NCBI GenBank assembly: GCA_020634215.1
Contig: JACKCD010000004.1
Span: 1-64,000, forward strand
Reading direction: 5' to 3'
DNA: 64,000 bases
Source: Ardenticatenaceae bacterium
Lineage (GTDB): Bacteria; Chloroflexota; Anaerolineae; Promineifilales; Promineifilaceae
The notes beneath the pieces are model-generated. The model was given only the letters and a program-made list of their open reading frames with translations. It did no database searches and was not told where the DNA came from. A program made the translations under genes and the position numbers. How positions within the stretch are numbered: the stretch's first letter is position 1; every line of letters starts with the position of its first letter. This document shows, in pieces, positions 42,943 to 52,387 of this stretch.

Positions 42943-44262
42943 TTACCCCAACCCCTCCGCCGCAATCATCTGCTCCCTGGTAAAGTTGCGCAGACTAGGA
43001 TAGCTCCAAGCGATCCACGCTGTTAACAACACCGTCGCAATCCCGCCAGATACGATGGCAAGCGGCGCACCCCAAACGGCCGCTACCAGCCCCGCCTCTA
43101 GCTCCCCAAGCTGTGGCCCCCCCATAAAGAAGACCATGTTGACGCTGACCATACGTCCGCGTAGCCGGTCGGGCGTTAGTACTTGCCGCAGTGTGCCGCG
43201 AATGACTGTAGAAACAGTGTCACCTGCACCTGTTAAGGCAAACAAAATGTAGGACAGGATGAACCACGTCGAAACGCCAAATAAGGCCGTTGCTGCCCCA
43301 TAAATGGCAACGCTGGCTAACAAAACCACACCCTGACGCTTTACATCTTCGCGCCACGCCATCACCGTTCCGGCAATCAACGCCCCAATAGGCTGTGCCG
43401 TGGACAGTAATCCATACCCTTGTACCCCTACCCCCAGCACATTTTCTGCCACAATGGGCAGCATAGTGCGGGCCGATGAGAAAAAGGTAGCAAAAAAATC
43501 AAGCAGCATGGTGCTGCGGATGATGCGTGAGCCAAAGGTAAAGCGCAGCCCCTCCACCAACGCTCCCCAGCCCAGCCCACTGGCTTCAGGAGCAGCCGCC
43601 TGTCCCCGATATTCCATCAGCAGCAGCGAAATGATGACCGCGACAAAGGAAATGGCGTTGATGGCATAGACGATACCAACGTCAAACGCCCCTACTAAAA
43701 CGCCCGAAAGCATGGGGCCAATCACCGTTGCCAAAAAATTCATCAGGGTGTTGAGGCTGATGGCGTTGGTGAGATGGTGACGCGGCACCAAATTCGGCAC
43801 AATGGATTGGCGTGCCGGTTGCTCCATGGCTGAAGCGGCCGCACCGGCTCCGGTGAGCAGGTAAATCATCAGGATGGTGATGTGGTCTGTTAGCGTGAGG
43901 ACGGCCAGCAGCCCGGCGATGATGGTTGAGGCGACTTGTACCCACAGCAGCAGCTTGCGTCGGTCACGGGCATCGGCTAATAGCCCGCCCAGCAGAGCAA
44001 AGAGGACGATGGGGATGACGCGCACCAGACCGATGCTGCCTAGCCCCAGAGCACTGGCGTTGAGGGCAAATTCACGCCCGAAAAGCTGCAGGGTATAGGT
44101 TTCGCCGCGCAGCAGGTCAAAAATGTGCCAGTTGACGGCGATAAACTGCATCTGGGTACCCGTTGAGGAAATGAGGTACCCGATCCAAATGAGAAAAAAA
44201 TCGCGGTGTTGCAGGGCAGCAAGCCGCTGGGTGCTGTTTTTATCAGGTGTTGGTTGTGTCAT
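42943..44262 (-). CDS. MFS transporter (EntS/MFS_3-like exporter)
   Basis: 439 residues with 12 membrane spans. The N-terminus R-D-F-F-L-I-W-I-G-Y-L-I-S and the loop-2 motif G-G-L-L-A-D-A-R-D-R-R are MFS features. M-E-Q-P-A-R-Q-S-I-V-P and L-R-G-R-M-V-S-V-N match the MFS_3 exporters (drug or siderophore efflux). The start lies inside the 3' end of the histidine kinase gene (20-base overlap), so it is translationally coupled and may be controlled by the signal sensed upstream. Confidence 0.88.
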   Translation of the reverse strand: MTQPTPDKNSTQRLAALQHRDFFLIWIGYLISSTGTQMQFIAVNWHIFDLLRGETYTLQLFGREFALNASALGLGSIGLVRVIPIVLFALLGGLLADARDRRKLLLWVQVASTIIAGLLAVLTLTDHITILMIYLLTGAGAAASAMEQPARQSIVPNLVPRHHLTNAISLNTLMNFLATVIGPMLSGVLVGAFDVGIVYAINAISFVAVIISLLLMEYRGQAAAPEASGLGWGALVEGLRFTFGSRIIRSTMLLDFFATFFSSARTMLPIVAENVLGVGVQGYGLLSTAQPIGALIAGTVMAWREDVKRQGVVLLASVAIYGAATALFGVSTWFILSYILFALTGAGDTVSTVIRGTLRQVLTPDRLRGRMVSVNMVFFMGGPQLGELEAGLVAAVWGAPLAIVSGGIATVLLTAWIAWSYPSLRNFTREQMIAAEGLG

Positions 44263-47185
44263 AAAGTAATACCGTCTGTATTTTCTCAGCTAACGCGCTG
44301 AGCGCAAAGGGTTTGCGTAAAAATTCGACGGTATTTTGTTCGACAAAGGTGCTGAGATCGTCAGATTCGCTGTAGCCAGTGGCGAGGATAACTTTGGCCT
44401 CAGGGTTTAGGCTCTTTAAACGGCGAAAGGTCTCTTCGCCGTCCATTCCTGGCATTTTCATATCCAAGATAATGAGATCAATATTGTCGGCGTGCTGTTT
44501 GTATAGATCAATCCCTTCCTGGCCGCTGGCAGCAGCGACTGTTTTCATGCCGAGGACATGGAGCATGTCTTCAGCCACGCGGCGCACGGGGGCTTCGTCG
44601 TCAATGATGAGAACACGGCCGTTTATTTGGGGCGGAATAAAGTTGTGGGGAACGTGTATGCTTTCTTGTTTGGTGGACGCGGGGAAAAAGATACGGAATG
44701 TGCTGCCCTGGTCGAGGGTGCTTTCCACCTGCACGCCGCCGTTGTGGGTGCGAATGATGCCCAGTGTTGCTGACAACCCCAGCCCGTGACCTGATATTTT
44801 GGTGGTAAAGAAGGGGTCAAAAATACGGTCAATTGTGGCTTTGCTCATTCCCTTGCCGTTGTCGTGGACTTCCAAAACGATGTAGCTGCCTGGGGCAAGT
44901 CGGTCGCCACCGATAAATTCCGTTTCGCTGGCTTCCTGAAGCGTTTGCAGGGAAGTGCTGATATTGACTTCGCCCCCTTGCTCTCCCAACGATTCGGCGG
45001 CATTGATAACCAGGTTCATCACCACCTGTTGAAGCTGACCTCGATCTGCTTCAAGCAAGGGCAAATCTTCTTGAAGATTCATAGTGAGTTCGGTGCGACG
45101 GGGGATGGCGGTTTCAATTAGCCCAGCGTTTTCGTGGATAAGGCGGTTGAGATTGATCGGGCGGACAGCGAATTGTCCTTTGCCTGCATAGGCCAGAAGC
45201 TGGCGCGTGAGGTCGGCGGCCGTTTCGGCGGATTGCATGAGCCGTTCTAGTTGTTCGCTGGCATCGCTGTCGGCCGGCAGCGTGGCCTGGACGATAGATG
45301 CATGGCCGAGCATCCCGGTGAGCAGGTTATTGAAGTCGTGGGCGATGCCACCGGCCAAAACGCCGAGGCTTTCCAGTTTTTGAGCCTGGCGCAATGCTTC
45401 TTCGGATTCTTTGCGCTGGGTGATGTCGCGGACGACGCAGACATATTCGCCGGTTTCAATGAGGGTGAGGGACATTTCCTCAAAATAGGTGCTGTTATCA
45501 CGTCGCTTGCCAACGGTTTCGCCGCGCCAAACGCCCTTTTCCATTACAATGGGCAATACATCTTTGTTTAGGCGGTTGAATTCCTGTGGGGTGTAGGAGA
45601 TGCGCCATGCTTTGCCGATCAATTCTTGAGCTTGGGCGTAGCCATGGATTTTGGCGTGGGCATCGTTGACGTAGGTGTAGATGAGATTGTGGTCGAGGAT
45701 AGCCATACCATCGTTGGCGGCTTCGAGGGCGGAGAGGTGTTTGCGGATGGCGGCTTCGGCTTGTTTGCGCTCGGTGATGTCGCGGAACATGATGAGCATT
45801 TCGTCGTCGTCGGTGATGACGTAGCGGGCTTCAAAATCGGTTAAACGGCCGTTCATCTCCAACTGTGACTCAACCACCTGCACCGAACCCGTTTGCAGTG
45901 CCTCCTCGAAGCCATCAATAAACCGCTGTGCCAGCGGTCTGGCGCCCAGCGAATAGATAATTTGATAAAAGTTGGTCTTATAGAAGCGGTTGTCATCCAG
46001 CGCGGAGTGGGAAGTTGCTGGAACCTTAGTATCAATGATATTGCCGTCTTTGCGAACCCGGAAAAGCAAATCAGGAATGGCATCGAGCAGGGCACTGTTG
46101 CGGGCTTCGCTGCGGCGCAGCCCTTCCTCACGGTCGCTGACCGCCTGCCGCATAGTGCTAAAAGCTGTGATGAGGGTGCCGATTTCTGTTTCGGGGTCAC
46201 TGTTTTGTGGCAGCGGTGCGGTGGGGTTGCCTGCACCAAGTGCTTGGGCGGCTGTTGCCAGGTTGCGTACCGGGCTTGTCAGACTGCGTGACAATAGCAC
46301 AGCCGCCACCGTGCTGAGCAGAATGCTGAGAAACAGCCCCCCCATTGCCAGGTTGCGCGTGGCGACCGCTGGGGCCAAAACCTCGGCTTCTGGTCTGTCT
46401 ACCACTACGGTCCAGCCAAAATTGGGAATGTCGGTGTAGCCAGCAATGCGAACTTCGCCATCAATTTCATAGCGAGCCGTACCGACCAGACCCGGCATTC
46501 CGGCCGACGGCAGCTCAATCCATTGCGAATAATCACGGCGGGCTTCCCGCACGGCCGGGTCGGGGTGCAGCAGCACCTTGCCCATTTCGTCTAGTACAAA
46601 GGCTTGTCCCTCGCCGCCAATGTTAATTTCAGCCAAAATGTTGGCGGGCGTGCCCAGCGGAACGGGGCTGCCCAAAACCCCGACCAAATTGCGGTTTGCG
46701 TCGCGGATGGGGGTGTGCATGTGGAGGATGAGGGTGTCGTTGAAAAGGTTGGGTGCAATGACCCATCCTTGCTGACCACTAGCTGCTTTTTGGAAGGATG
46801 GTACGTGGGCAATGCTAACCAGCTCTTGGGGGCGGGCAGCCAGCAGCAGTTGACCGTCTAAATCGGCAATGGCGAGCTGGCCGTAGTTGTAGTAGTAGAC
46901 AAATAAATCTTTGAGAAGTGGCTCTTGCTGGGCGGGATCCATGCTGACAATTTGGGGTAGGGAGGCGATGGCTTGGGAATCTTTGAGAAGTTCGTTGAGG
47001 AAGGTGTCTAGCTCCCCGGCCAGCCCGCGTGCCAGACCGGTTAGTTCACGGGTGGATTGTTCGTTGAGGGCACGAGTTTCAATGTTGACAACGATGAGAC
47101 CGACAAGGGCGAAGGGGAGTATCCCAACGAGAACAAGGGCGGTGAGAAAGCGGCCGTGTAATGTTTTGAAAAAGTGATTACGCAT
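44243..47185 (-). CDS. Hybrid sensor histidine kinase with extracellular Cache-type sensor
   Basis: 980 residues, GGAG start site. Order: span at about 11-33; extracellular Cache-like domain to about 270; second span; HAMP (T-S-P-V-R-N-L-A); two PAS domains; HisKA with phospho-His in G-I-A-H-D-F-N-N-L-L; HATPase with N box V-I-N-A-A-E-S and G boxes D-N-G-K-G-M and G-H-G-L-G-L-S. A C-terminal receiver (V-L-I-I-D-D-E, phospho-Asp in I-L-D-M-K-M-P-G) closes it. It begins 3 bases after a binding-protein gene ends, so the binding protein probably hands the signal to the Cache domain. No separate response regulator is adjacent. Confidence 0.93.
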   Translation of the reverse strand: MRNHFFKTLHGRFLTALVLVGILPFALVGLIVVNIETRALNEQSTRELTGLARGLAGELDTFLNELLKDSQAIASLPQIVSMDPAQQEPLLKDLFVYYYNYGQLAIADLDGQLLLAARPQELVSIAHVPSFQKAASGQQGWVIAPNLFNDTLILHMHTPIRDANRNLVGVLGSPVPLGTPANILAEINIGGEGQAFVLDEMGKVLLHPDPAVREARRDYSQWIELPSAGMPGLVGTARYEIDGEVRIAGYTDIPNFGWTVVVDRPEAEVLAPAVATRNLAMGGLFLSILLSTVAAVLLSRSLTSPVRNLATAAQALGAGNPTAPLPQNSDPETEIGTLITAFSTMRQAVSDREEGLRRSEARNSALLDAIPDLLFRVRKDGNIIDTKVPATSHSALDDNRFYKTNFYQIIYSLGARPLAQRFIDGFEEALQTGSVQVVESQLEMNGRLTDFEARYVITDDDEMLIMFRDITERKQAEAAIRKHLSALEAANDGMAILDHNLIYTYVNDAHAKIHGYAQAQELIGKAWRISYTPQEFNRLNKDVLPIVMEKGVWRGETVGKRRDNSTYFEEMSLTLIETGEYVCVVRDITQRKESEEALRQAQKLESLGVLAGGIAHDFNNLLTGMLGHASIVQATLPADSDASEQLERLMQSAETAADLTRQLLAYAGKGQFAVRPINLNRLIHENAGLIETAIPRRTELTMNLQEDLPLLEADRGQLQQVVMNLVINAAESLGEQGGEVNISTSLQTLQEASETEFIGGDRLAPGSYIVLEVHDNGKGMSKATIDRIFDPFFTTKISGHGLGLSATLGIIRTHNGGVQVESTLDQGSTFRIFFPASTKQESIHVPHNFIPPQINGRVLIIDDEAPVRRVAEDMLHVLGMKTVAAASGQEGIDLYKQHADNIDLIILDMKMPGMDGEETFRRLKSLNPEAKVILATGYSESDDLSTFVEQNTVEFLRKPFALSALAEKIQTVLLYDTTNT

Positions 47186-47188
47186 AAA

Positions 47189-48412
47189 CTAATTCTCCAG
47201 CCTGGGTCTGGGGGCGGGAATGAGGGTGTTGATGTGCCAGACGGTCATCATGTAGTCATCAGTGGTTAGGGCGGTGTGGTTGGTGGGGGAAAACGGCCGT
47301 TTATAAACCTTAATTACCCCGTCATATGGTGTCTCCAACGTTTCCAGTGCCGATTTGACACTGCTGCCGGTCGTTGTTCCCGCTTGTTCAACGGCTTGCG
47401 CCAGCAGGTGTATGCCATCATACGCCTGTGCAACGGCCGTTGGTTCCCTGATTTCACTCAGTTGGTTGGTGCCAAAACGCTGGTGGTATGCTGTAAGCAG
47501 TGCCTGGCTTTTGTCCGATGGTGCATCAGCAAAAGCAAATGTTTGCAAAATGTATACGTCACTAACGTTTTCTAACCCGGCCTGTTCAATAAAGGCCCGG
47601 CTGCTGGCTCCCCAATAGCTGAGAACTGGGACATCCCAACCGAGGGTGGCGAGGGTGCGGATAACGGCCGTGCTTTCAAACGTCCCGGCCAGCAGAAAAA
47701 GTGCATCCGCTTTGGTATCGCGCAATGCTACCAGTTCACTGAGCATATTGGCATCGCCACTGTCAAAAGAGGCTATGGCGACAGAGGGAATCCCTTGTTC
47801 AGACAAACCGATTTTTAACGGTTCTACGTTTGCCATGCTCCAATCACTTTGGTCACTGATGATGGCTGGTTGTTGAATACCGAGGACGCGGGTGCCGTAT
47901 TGCGCCAAAAATTGTCCCGCGTCGGTATTGGTAATAGAGACACAAAAAAGATAGGCATGGTCACGTGGTATGTCGGCTGTGTAGGTGGCTGCACCCCACA
48001 CACCAAAAAGAGGGATTTCTTTTTCGTTAGCCAGGTTGCGGTAGCTGGGCATTTTGCCATCAAAAACGCCACCAAAGAGAGCGACGACGGAGTCGTTGTT
48101 GATTAGGTCAGAAACGGCCGTTTCTTCCATCGTCATTAAATTTTGGCTGACCAATTCTATCGGCCGGCCAAGAACGCCACCTGCGGCATTGATTTCATCA
48201 ATTGCCAGCAACATGCCGCGCTGAATGGCTTCACCCGCCGCCGCCTCTGGCCCGCTAAAAGGTGCAACAAGCCCCACCTTAATGGGGGCGGTCGGCTGGG
48301 TCGGTTGGCAGCTTGTCCAAAGCAGGGTGGCAATAGCAAACAAACAGCAGCCCAGCAGACGTTGGGCGGGTCTTCGTGAAGAAAAAGGTTGTTTGCCAGG
48401 CTGATTCATCAT
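47189..48412 (-). CDS. Leu/Ile/Val-type (Peripla_BP_6) binding lipoprotein, probably sensory
   Basis: 407 residues. A signal peptide with lipobox W-T-S-C is followed by the type-I binding fold: I-K-V-G-L-V-A-P-F-S-G-P-E, then A-I-D-E-I-N-A-A-G-G-V-L-G-R-P-I-E-L. These usually serve amino-acid ABC importers, but no permease or ATPase gene is present. The gene leads directly into a hybrid histidine kinase. A sensory role, in which ligand-loaded protein contacts the kinase, is therefore likely. The ligand (branched amino acid, amide or urea-like) is unknown. Confidence 0.9.
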   Translation of the reverse strand: MMNQPGKQPFSSRRPAQRLLGCCLFAIATLLWTSCQPTQPTAPIKVGLVAPFSGPEAAAGEAIQRGMLLAIDEINAAGGVLGRPIELVSQNLMTMEETAVSDLINNDSVVALFGGVFDGKMPSYRNLANEKEIPLFGVWGAATYTADIPRDHAYLFCVSITNTDAGQFLAQYGTRVLGIQQPAIISDQSDWSMANVEPLKIGLSEQGIPSVAIASFDSGDANMLSELVALRDTKADALFLLAGTFESTAVIRTLATLGWDVPVLSYWGASSRAFIEQAGLENVSDVYILQTFAFADAPSDKSQALLTAYHQRFGTNQLSEIREPTAVAQAYDGIHLLAQAVEQAGTTTGSSVKSALETLETPYDGVIKVYKRPFSPTNHTALTTDDYMMTVWHINTLIPAPRPRLEN

Positions 48413-48595
48413 TCTTAGCTCAGGATGTTGATAAACGCATATGCTTGCAGTGTCGCAGATTACAGCCGCAAAAGCGTATAGAGAGTATCGTTAAGTAGTA
48501 GGAAAGCCAACAGGTTTGGTATCGATTATTTTCTTATACTTGGCTCATAGCTGACCGCTTAAATGATGATTGATTTGCAAGAATTGGAGGATCGT

Positions 48596-48898
48596 ATGTT
48601 CGCTCAATATACCCAGGATGTTGCCTTATCACACAATCGTTTTTCATCACACTATCGGTTAACGGCCGTTTCCCTCCTCTGTGGCCTGCTGCTAGGCTTT
48701 TTGTTCGCCTGGGTTTTGGCGATGCCCCTTAGCCTTGTTGGGCTGGCACCGTGGCTGCTAGGCCAGGCCATCAGTTTTGTTGCAACGACCCTGCTACAGG
48801 CACATGCCCAACGGGAAGCATCGTGGGGCATGGCAATTGTCGGGCAATTGTTGGGTGTTGTGGCGATTGGCCTCTTTTTCTGGAGCTTAATCAGCTAA
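48596..48898 (+). CDS. Small membrane protein of unknown function
   Basis: 100 residues from the ATG at 48596, chosen because GGAGG lies 5 bases before it; an in-frame ATG at 48563 has no such site. A polar N-terminus is followed by three hydrophobic segments: L-L-C-G-L-L-L-G-F-L-F-A-W-V, then P-W-L-L-G-Q-A-I-S-F-V, then I-V-G-Q-L-L-G-V-V-A-I-G-L-F-F. It looks like a small integral protein. The family is unknown and no partner is evident. Confidence 0.65.
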   Translation: MFAQYTQDVALSHNRFSSHYRLTAVSLLCGLLLGFLFAWVLAMPLSLVGLAPWLLGQAISFVATTLLQAHAQREASWGMAIVGQLLGVVAIGLFFWSLIS

Positions 48899-49109
48899 CC
48901 ACTATGCATGTAAACATTTAAAAACCCGTTAGCAGCGATTTTCCTTTTGTGAATCGTTGCTCTCCTGTTCGTCACCTATTTTCGCTCATATCCCTTAAAA
49001 TACCCCTTAAAACCCCGCTTTCAGTATGGTAATGGTAGCTAAACCCAAGTAAATAGCAAGCACGCCATTGCTCATAACCCGTTGCCTCCCCAATCAACAT
49101 CCGTTACAC

Positions 49110-49137
49110 TTGACGCACTGAACAAATGTGCTATGAG
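49110..49137 (+). promoter_or_regulatory. Promoter of nurA, leaderless arrangement
   Basis: TTGACG at 49110-49115, a 16-base spacer, TATGAG at 49132-49137, and 8 bases to the ATG at 49146. It is the best-formed of the leaderless-type promoters in the window. Confidence 0.65.
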
Positions 49138-49145
49138 AGAACGGT

Positions 49146-50360
49146 ATGACTCTGGAATTTGAAAAGCTAACGGCCGATTTAGAAAAAATGGCGCAGACAA
49201 CGGGGAAGCGATTGGCGCAGCGGCAAGAGCGAGTGGCTGAAGTGCTGGATGCCTTAACCCGCTATCGCACCAACTGGACGGCCGTTTCCAACGCCCTTAC
49301 CATCGCCAAAAAGCTAGCCGACGAAAAATTTTATCGCTCCGCCCGGCCGTTTGACCATGGCGAGCCGCTGGATAGCCATATTCCTGCCCCCTTGCCTCCA
49401 TCACAAGCTACCATTATCGCTGCTGACGGCTCCCAAATTATGCCCGACCGCCATGCCGCCCATCTTTACTACCTGATCAATGTCGGCGGCATCGTCTACC
49501 ACCACGGCAGCCATCAAACCCCAGACACCTTCTCCGAACCTGAAATTTTTTATCCTGAAACGGATGAAGCCCTTGATAAATTTACGATCAGTTCCGGCGT
49601 GGTTAGTATTGAACGGGATGTAAAAGAAATTGCGACGCTGGCGCAAAAAAGCGTGGCGGCGCGGCAACTTGCCCAGCCCGTGGTTTCCATTCTGGATCAG
49701 CGGCTGCTCTATTGGCCCATTGGTTCAGCCGGCGTGGCCGACAATGCCGCCGTGACGGAGTGGGGCGAAAACATGACGGTGATGCGGTATGCTGGGGCAT
49801 TGCTCTGCGGCTACATTGACCGTCCGGGCACCAGTGCCGTCATCACACTGCTGCGAAGCCTCACCGGGTTGGACGACCCCAAATTTGATTGGAAGACGTT
49901 GGGGCAGCGACAGGCCACGCAGGGCGTGACCGATGCCGATATTTTTCAGGAATTGTTACAGCCGGGGGAGCGAAGCAAAATTTTTGTGTATGTGTCGGAG
50001 CCTAACCAATCGTTTGCTGAGCAAGACGCGGCGAACGAGGTTTGTTTTTTCTATTTGAATCCAGGGCAAGTGGGTAAAAATATTGCGCGGGTGGATATTC
50101 CACGCTGGGTGGCGGAGGATGAGGGGGCAGTAACGGCCGTTCACAGCCTCATCGTTGACCAGTGTCGCATTTTGGGTGATTATCCCTACGTCATTGCCCG
50201 CGCTGACGAAATGGCCGTGGTCGGCCGGCAGGATGCTGCCGAACTCAACTTCATGATTGACGTGGTCATGGAACGGCACGGCATCAGTGAAGCCATCACC
50301 TCCAAACAAGGCAGCAAAGAGTTGGCGCGTGGTGGTCGCACTCGTCACGAAGGAATATGA
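49146..50360 (+). CDS. nurA: NurA-domain nuclease
   Basis: 404 residues. NurA is an RNase-H-like Mn-dependent 5'-3' nuclease that resects double-strand breaks with HerA. The first catalytic Asp lies in I-I-A-A-D-G-S-Q-I (about residues 90-98). A second acidic motif is S-I-L-D-Q-R-L-L-Y-W, and the C-terminal acidic residue is in I-A-R-A-D-E-M-A-V-V. An N-terminal coiled helix precedes the fold. Its natural partner herA is 2.7 kb downstream in the same direction, split off by a restriction-modification pair. Transcription probably runs through all five genes. Confidence 0.9.
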   Translation: MTLEFEKLTADLEKMAQTTGKRLAQRQERVAEVLDALTRYRTNWTAVSNALTIAKKLADEKFYRSARPFDHGEPLDSHIPAPLPPSQATIIAADGSQIMPDRHAAHLYYLINVGGIVYHHGSHQTPDTFSEPEIFYPETDEALDKFTISSGVVSIERDVKEIATLAQKSVAARQLAQPVVSILDQRLLYWPIGSAGVADNAAVTEWGENMTVMRYAGALLCGYIDRPGTSAVITLLRSLTGLDDPKFDWKTLGQRQATQGVTDADIFQELLQPGERSKIFVYVSEPNQSFAEQDAANEVCFFYLNPGQVGKNIARVDIPRWVAEDEGAVTAVHSLIVDQCRILGDYPYVIARADEMAVVGRQDAAELNFMIDVVMERHGISEAITSKQGSKELARGGRTRHEGI

Positions 50361-50384
50361 TAGAATGCACCCACAGGAGACCTC

Positions 50385-51299
50385 ATGACAAATAAAAAGA
50401 TCGCATTTGGTTGGTATGGAGGGAAGTATAGCCATTTAGATTGGCTATTGCCCTTATTGCCAGAAGCAACTCATTATTGTGAACCATTCGGTGGCTCAGC
50501 TGCTGTTTTAATAAATAGACAGCCATCTCCTGTTGAAACATATAATGATATTGATGGGGAGGCTGTTAATTTTTTCCGTGTTCTTCGTGTACAAAAAGAG
50601 GCTTTGGTAGAGGCCATTGGGTTGACACCTTTCTCCAGAGAAGAGTTTCGCAATGCCATTAACGACACTCCTAACTCTCTCTCCGATTTAGAACGTGCAC
50701 GTCGTTTTTTCATAAGGGCTCGTCAGGTACGCACTGGCTTGGCGCAGTCTGCAAGCGAAGGCCGCTGGGCACATTGTAAATTGACCAGCCGCGCAGGGAT
50801 GGCTGGTGCCGTTTCTCGGTGGTTGGGGAGCGTTGAAGGATTAGCTGAAGTTGCCCAACGTTTGTTACGTGTCCAGATTGAAAATGATTCAGCTATTCAA
50901 ATTATTAAACGATATGATAGCGAAGAAACTTTGTTTTATTGTGATCCACCCTATGTCCATGAATCACGTTCAGATACAAATGCGTATGCTTATGAGATGA
51001 GCGATGATGAGCATCGAGAATTGGCCGATGTCTTGCATCGCACTAAAGGCAAGGTGGCTGTTTCCGGTTATCGCTGCCCTCTTATGGATGAGCTATATGG
51101 GGATTGGAATAGGGTCGAGGCTCCTGCTCGCAAAGCGCATTCAACTAATACCCGTCCCGATAGTTTAAAACAAGACAGGACAGAAGTTCTGTGGATGAAT
51201 TATCCTCTTGAGGAAATTGCGGAAGATCAGGAACAAGAGAAATGCCAGCCCCAGACGAAATACTTGAGAACGCTTTTCGACATGCTCGAAACAGTTTGA
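50385..51299 (+). CDS. D12-class (Dam-like) adenine-N6 DNA methyltransferase
   Basis: 304 residues, GGAG site before the ATG. Motif I is F-G-W-Y-G-G-K-Y-S-H-L near the N-terminus and the catalytic motif IV is F-Y-C-D-P-P-Y-V. Y-N-D-I-D-G-E-A-V-N-F-F is the expected D12 element. The 3' end overlaps the next gene (a SacI-family endonuclease) by 58 bases, so the pair forms a type II restriction-modification system. The recognition sequence cannot be told. The pair is AT-richer than the nurA and herA genes around it and has no perfect AACGGCCGTT, so it was probably inserted later. Confidence 0.9.
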   Translation: MTNKKIAFGWYGGKYSHLDWLLPLLPEATHYCEPFGGSAAVLINRQPSPVETYNDIDGEAVNFFRVLRVQKEALVEAIGLTPFSREEFRNAINDTPNSLSDLERARRFFIRARQVRTGLAQSASEGRWAHCKLTSRAGMAGAVSRWLGSVEGLAEVAQRLLRVQIENDSAIQIIKRYDSEETLFYCDPPYVHESRSDTNAYAYEMSDDEHRELADVLHRTKGKVAVSGYRCPLMDELYGDWNRVEAPARKAHSTNTRPDSLKQDRTEVLWMNYPLEEIAEDQEQEKCQPQTKYLRTLFDMLETV

Positions 51300-52378
51300 A
51301 GAAGCCGTTGATCAGCAATCAACAGATTCTAAATCGGGTTAGTTATGTTGCCCGCAATTTAAGCAATCGGGCTGGCGCACGTATGCTGATAAGCTGCGCG
51401 CTTGCGAAAATTCATCGGCCAGATGTTGATATTCGCAAACCTTACACGGAAATAGGAGATGTTGATTCCTTTTCCGGTCGTGCTGAATATGATGAAAAAT
51501 ATGTTTGGCCGTTTGCCGCTAAATATCAGCTACCAGTTAATGCTACAACGGCATTCCTAACTCCTGGTTTCCGTACCATCAATGTGCCGCTTGCTTTGCC
51601 TCTCGCTATTAGTGGCCGCCCCAAGCAAATGTATATTGATACAATCCAGTTGCTAGACGATGTGTATCAGGAAAAGATAACAGCCGGTATATTGCTTGAA
51701 GAAACCATTCGTCAGTTACTTTTGCTAAAACAAGAGCAAGAAGGGCGCATGGTGCAGTTGATGCAGGAGTTGCAGACAACGACCCATGGTGTTCTGCTTT
51801 CGGTAGAGGAAATCGTACAATTAATCATGCAACATTTGTCTAGCCCTAAAACGAGCCGCTTGCCCGTTTTGATTGTTGCTGCTGCTTATCAGGTTGCCGG
51901 GAATCAATTGGGAGAGACTATACGGCCGTTGTATCCACATAATGCTGCAGATGAACAAACGGGTGCGATGGGCGATATTGAAATTATGCTCATAGGGGAA
52001 AACAGGCTGATAACTTGCTATGAGATGAAAGCGAAAGAAGTAACAATCGTAGATGTTGATCTCGCTTTGCAAAAGATTGCTCGTGCTGGTACACATGTTG
52101 ACAGTTACATTTTTATCACGACAGTTCCTATTGATAAAGATGTGGCTGAGTATGTAAAGACCCTTTACCGTAAAACAAATGGCATTGAGTTTGCTATTTT
52201 AGATTGCATTGGCTTTTTGCGACATTTTTTGCATCTTTTTCATCGGGTGCGGCAGGATTTTTTAGAAGCGTATCAATCACTTTTGCTGGCCGAACCAGAA
52301 AGTGCGATAAGCCAACCCGTGAAAGAGTTGTTCTTAACATTGCGACGGGTCGCGGAATTTGATAAGAGCAATGAGTAA
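51242..52378 (+). CDS. SacI-family type II restriction endonuclease
   Basis: 378 residues. Long conserved blocks match the RE_SacI family as I recall it: N-L-S-N-R-A-G-A-R-M-L, then D-I-R-K-P-Y-T-E-I-G-D-V-D-S-F-S-G-R, then F-L-T-P-G-F-R, then H-N-A-A-D-E-Q-T-G-A-M-G-D-I-E-I, then C-Y-E-M-K-A-K, then I-L-D-C-I-G-F-L-R-H-F-L-H-L-F-H-R. The nuclease centre is probably D-I-E-I...E-M-K-A-K. SacI itself cuts GAGCTC, but this enzyme may differ since its partner is an adenine methylase. It overlaps the methylase gene. No C-protein or Vsr gene is present. Confidence 0.88.
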   Translation: MPAPDEILENAFRHARNSLKKPLISNQQILNRVSYVARNLSNRAGARMLISCALAKIHRPDVDIRKPYTEIGDVDSFSGRAEYDEKYVWPFAAKYQLPVNATTAFLTPGFRTINVPLALPLAISGRPKQMYIDTIQLLDDVYQEKITAGILLEETIRQLLLLKQEQEGRMVQLMQELQTTTHGVLLSVEEIVQLIMQHLSSPKTSRLPVLIVAAAYQVAGNQLGETIRPLYPHNAADEQTGAMGDIEIMLIGENRLITCYEMKAKEVTIVDVDLALQKIARAGTHVDSYIFITTVPIDKDVAEYVKTLYRKTNGIEFAILDCIGFLRHFLHLFHRVRQDFLEAYQSLLLAEPESAISQPVKELFLTLRRVAEFDKSNE

Positions 52379-52387
52379 ACAAAGGTT

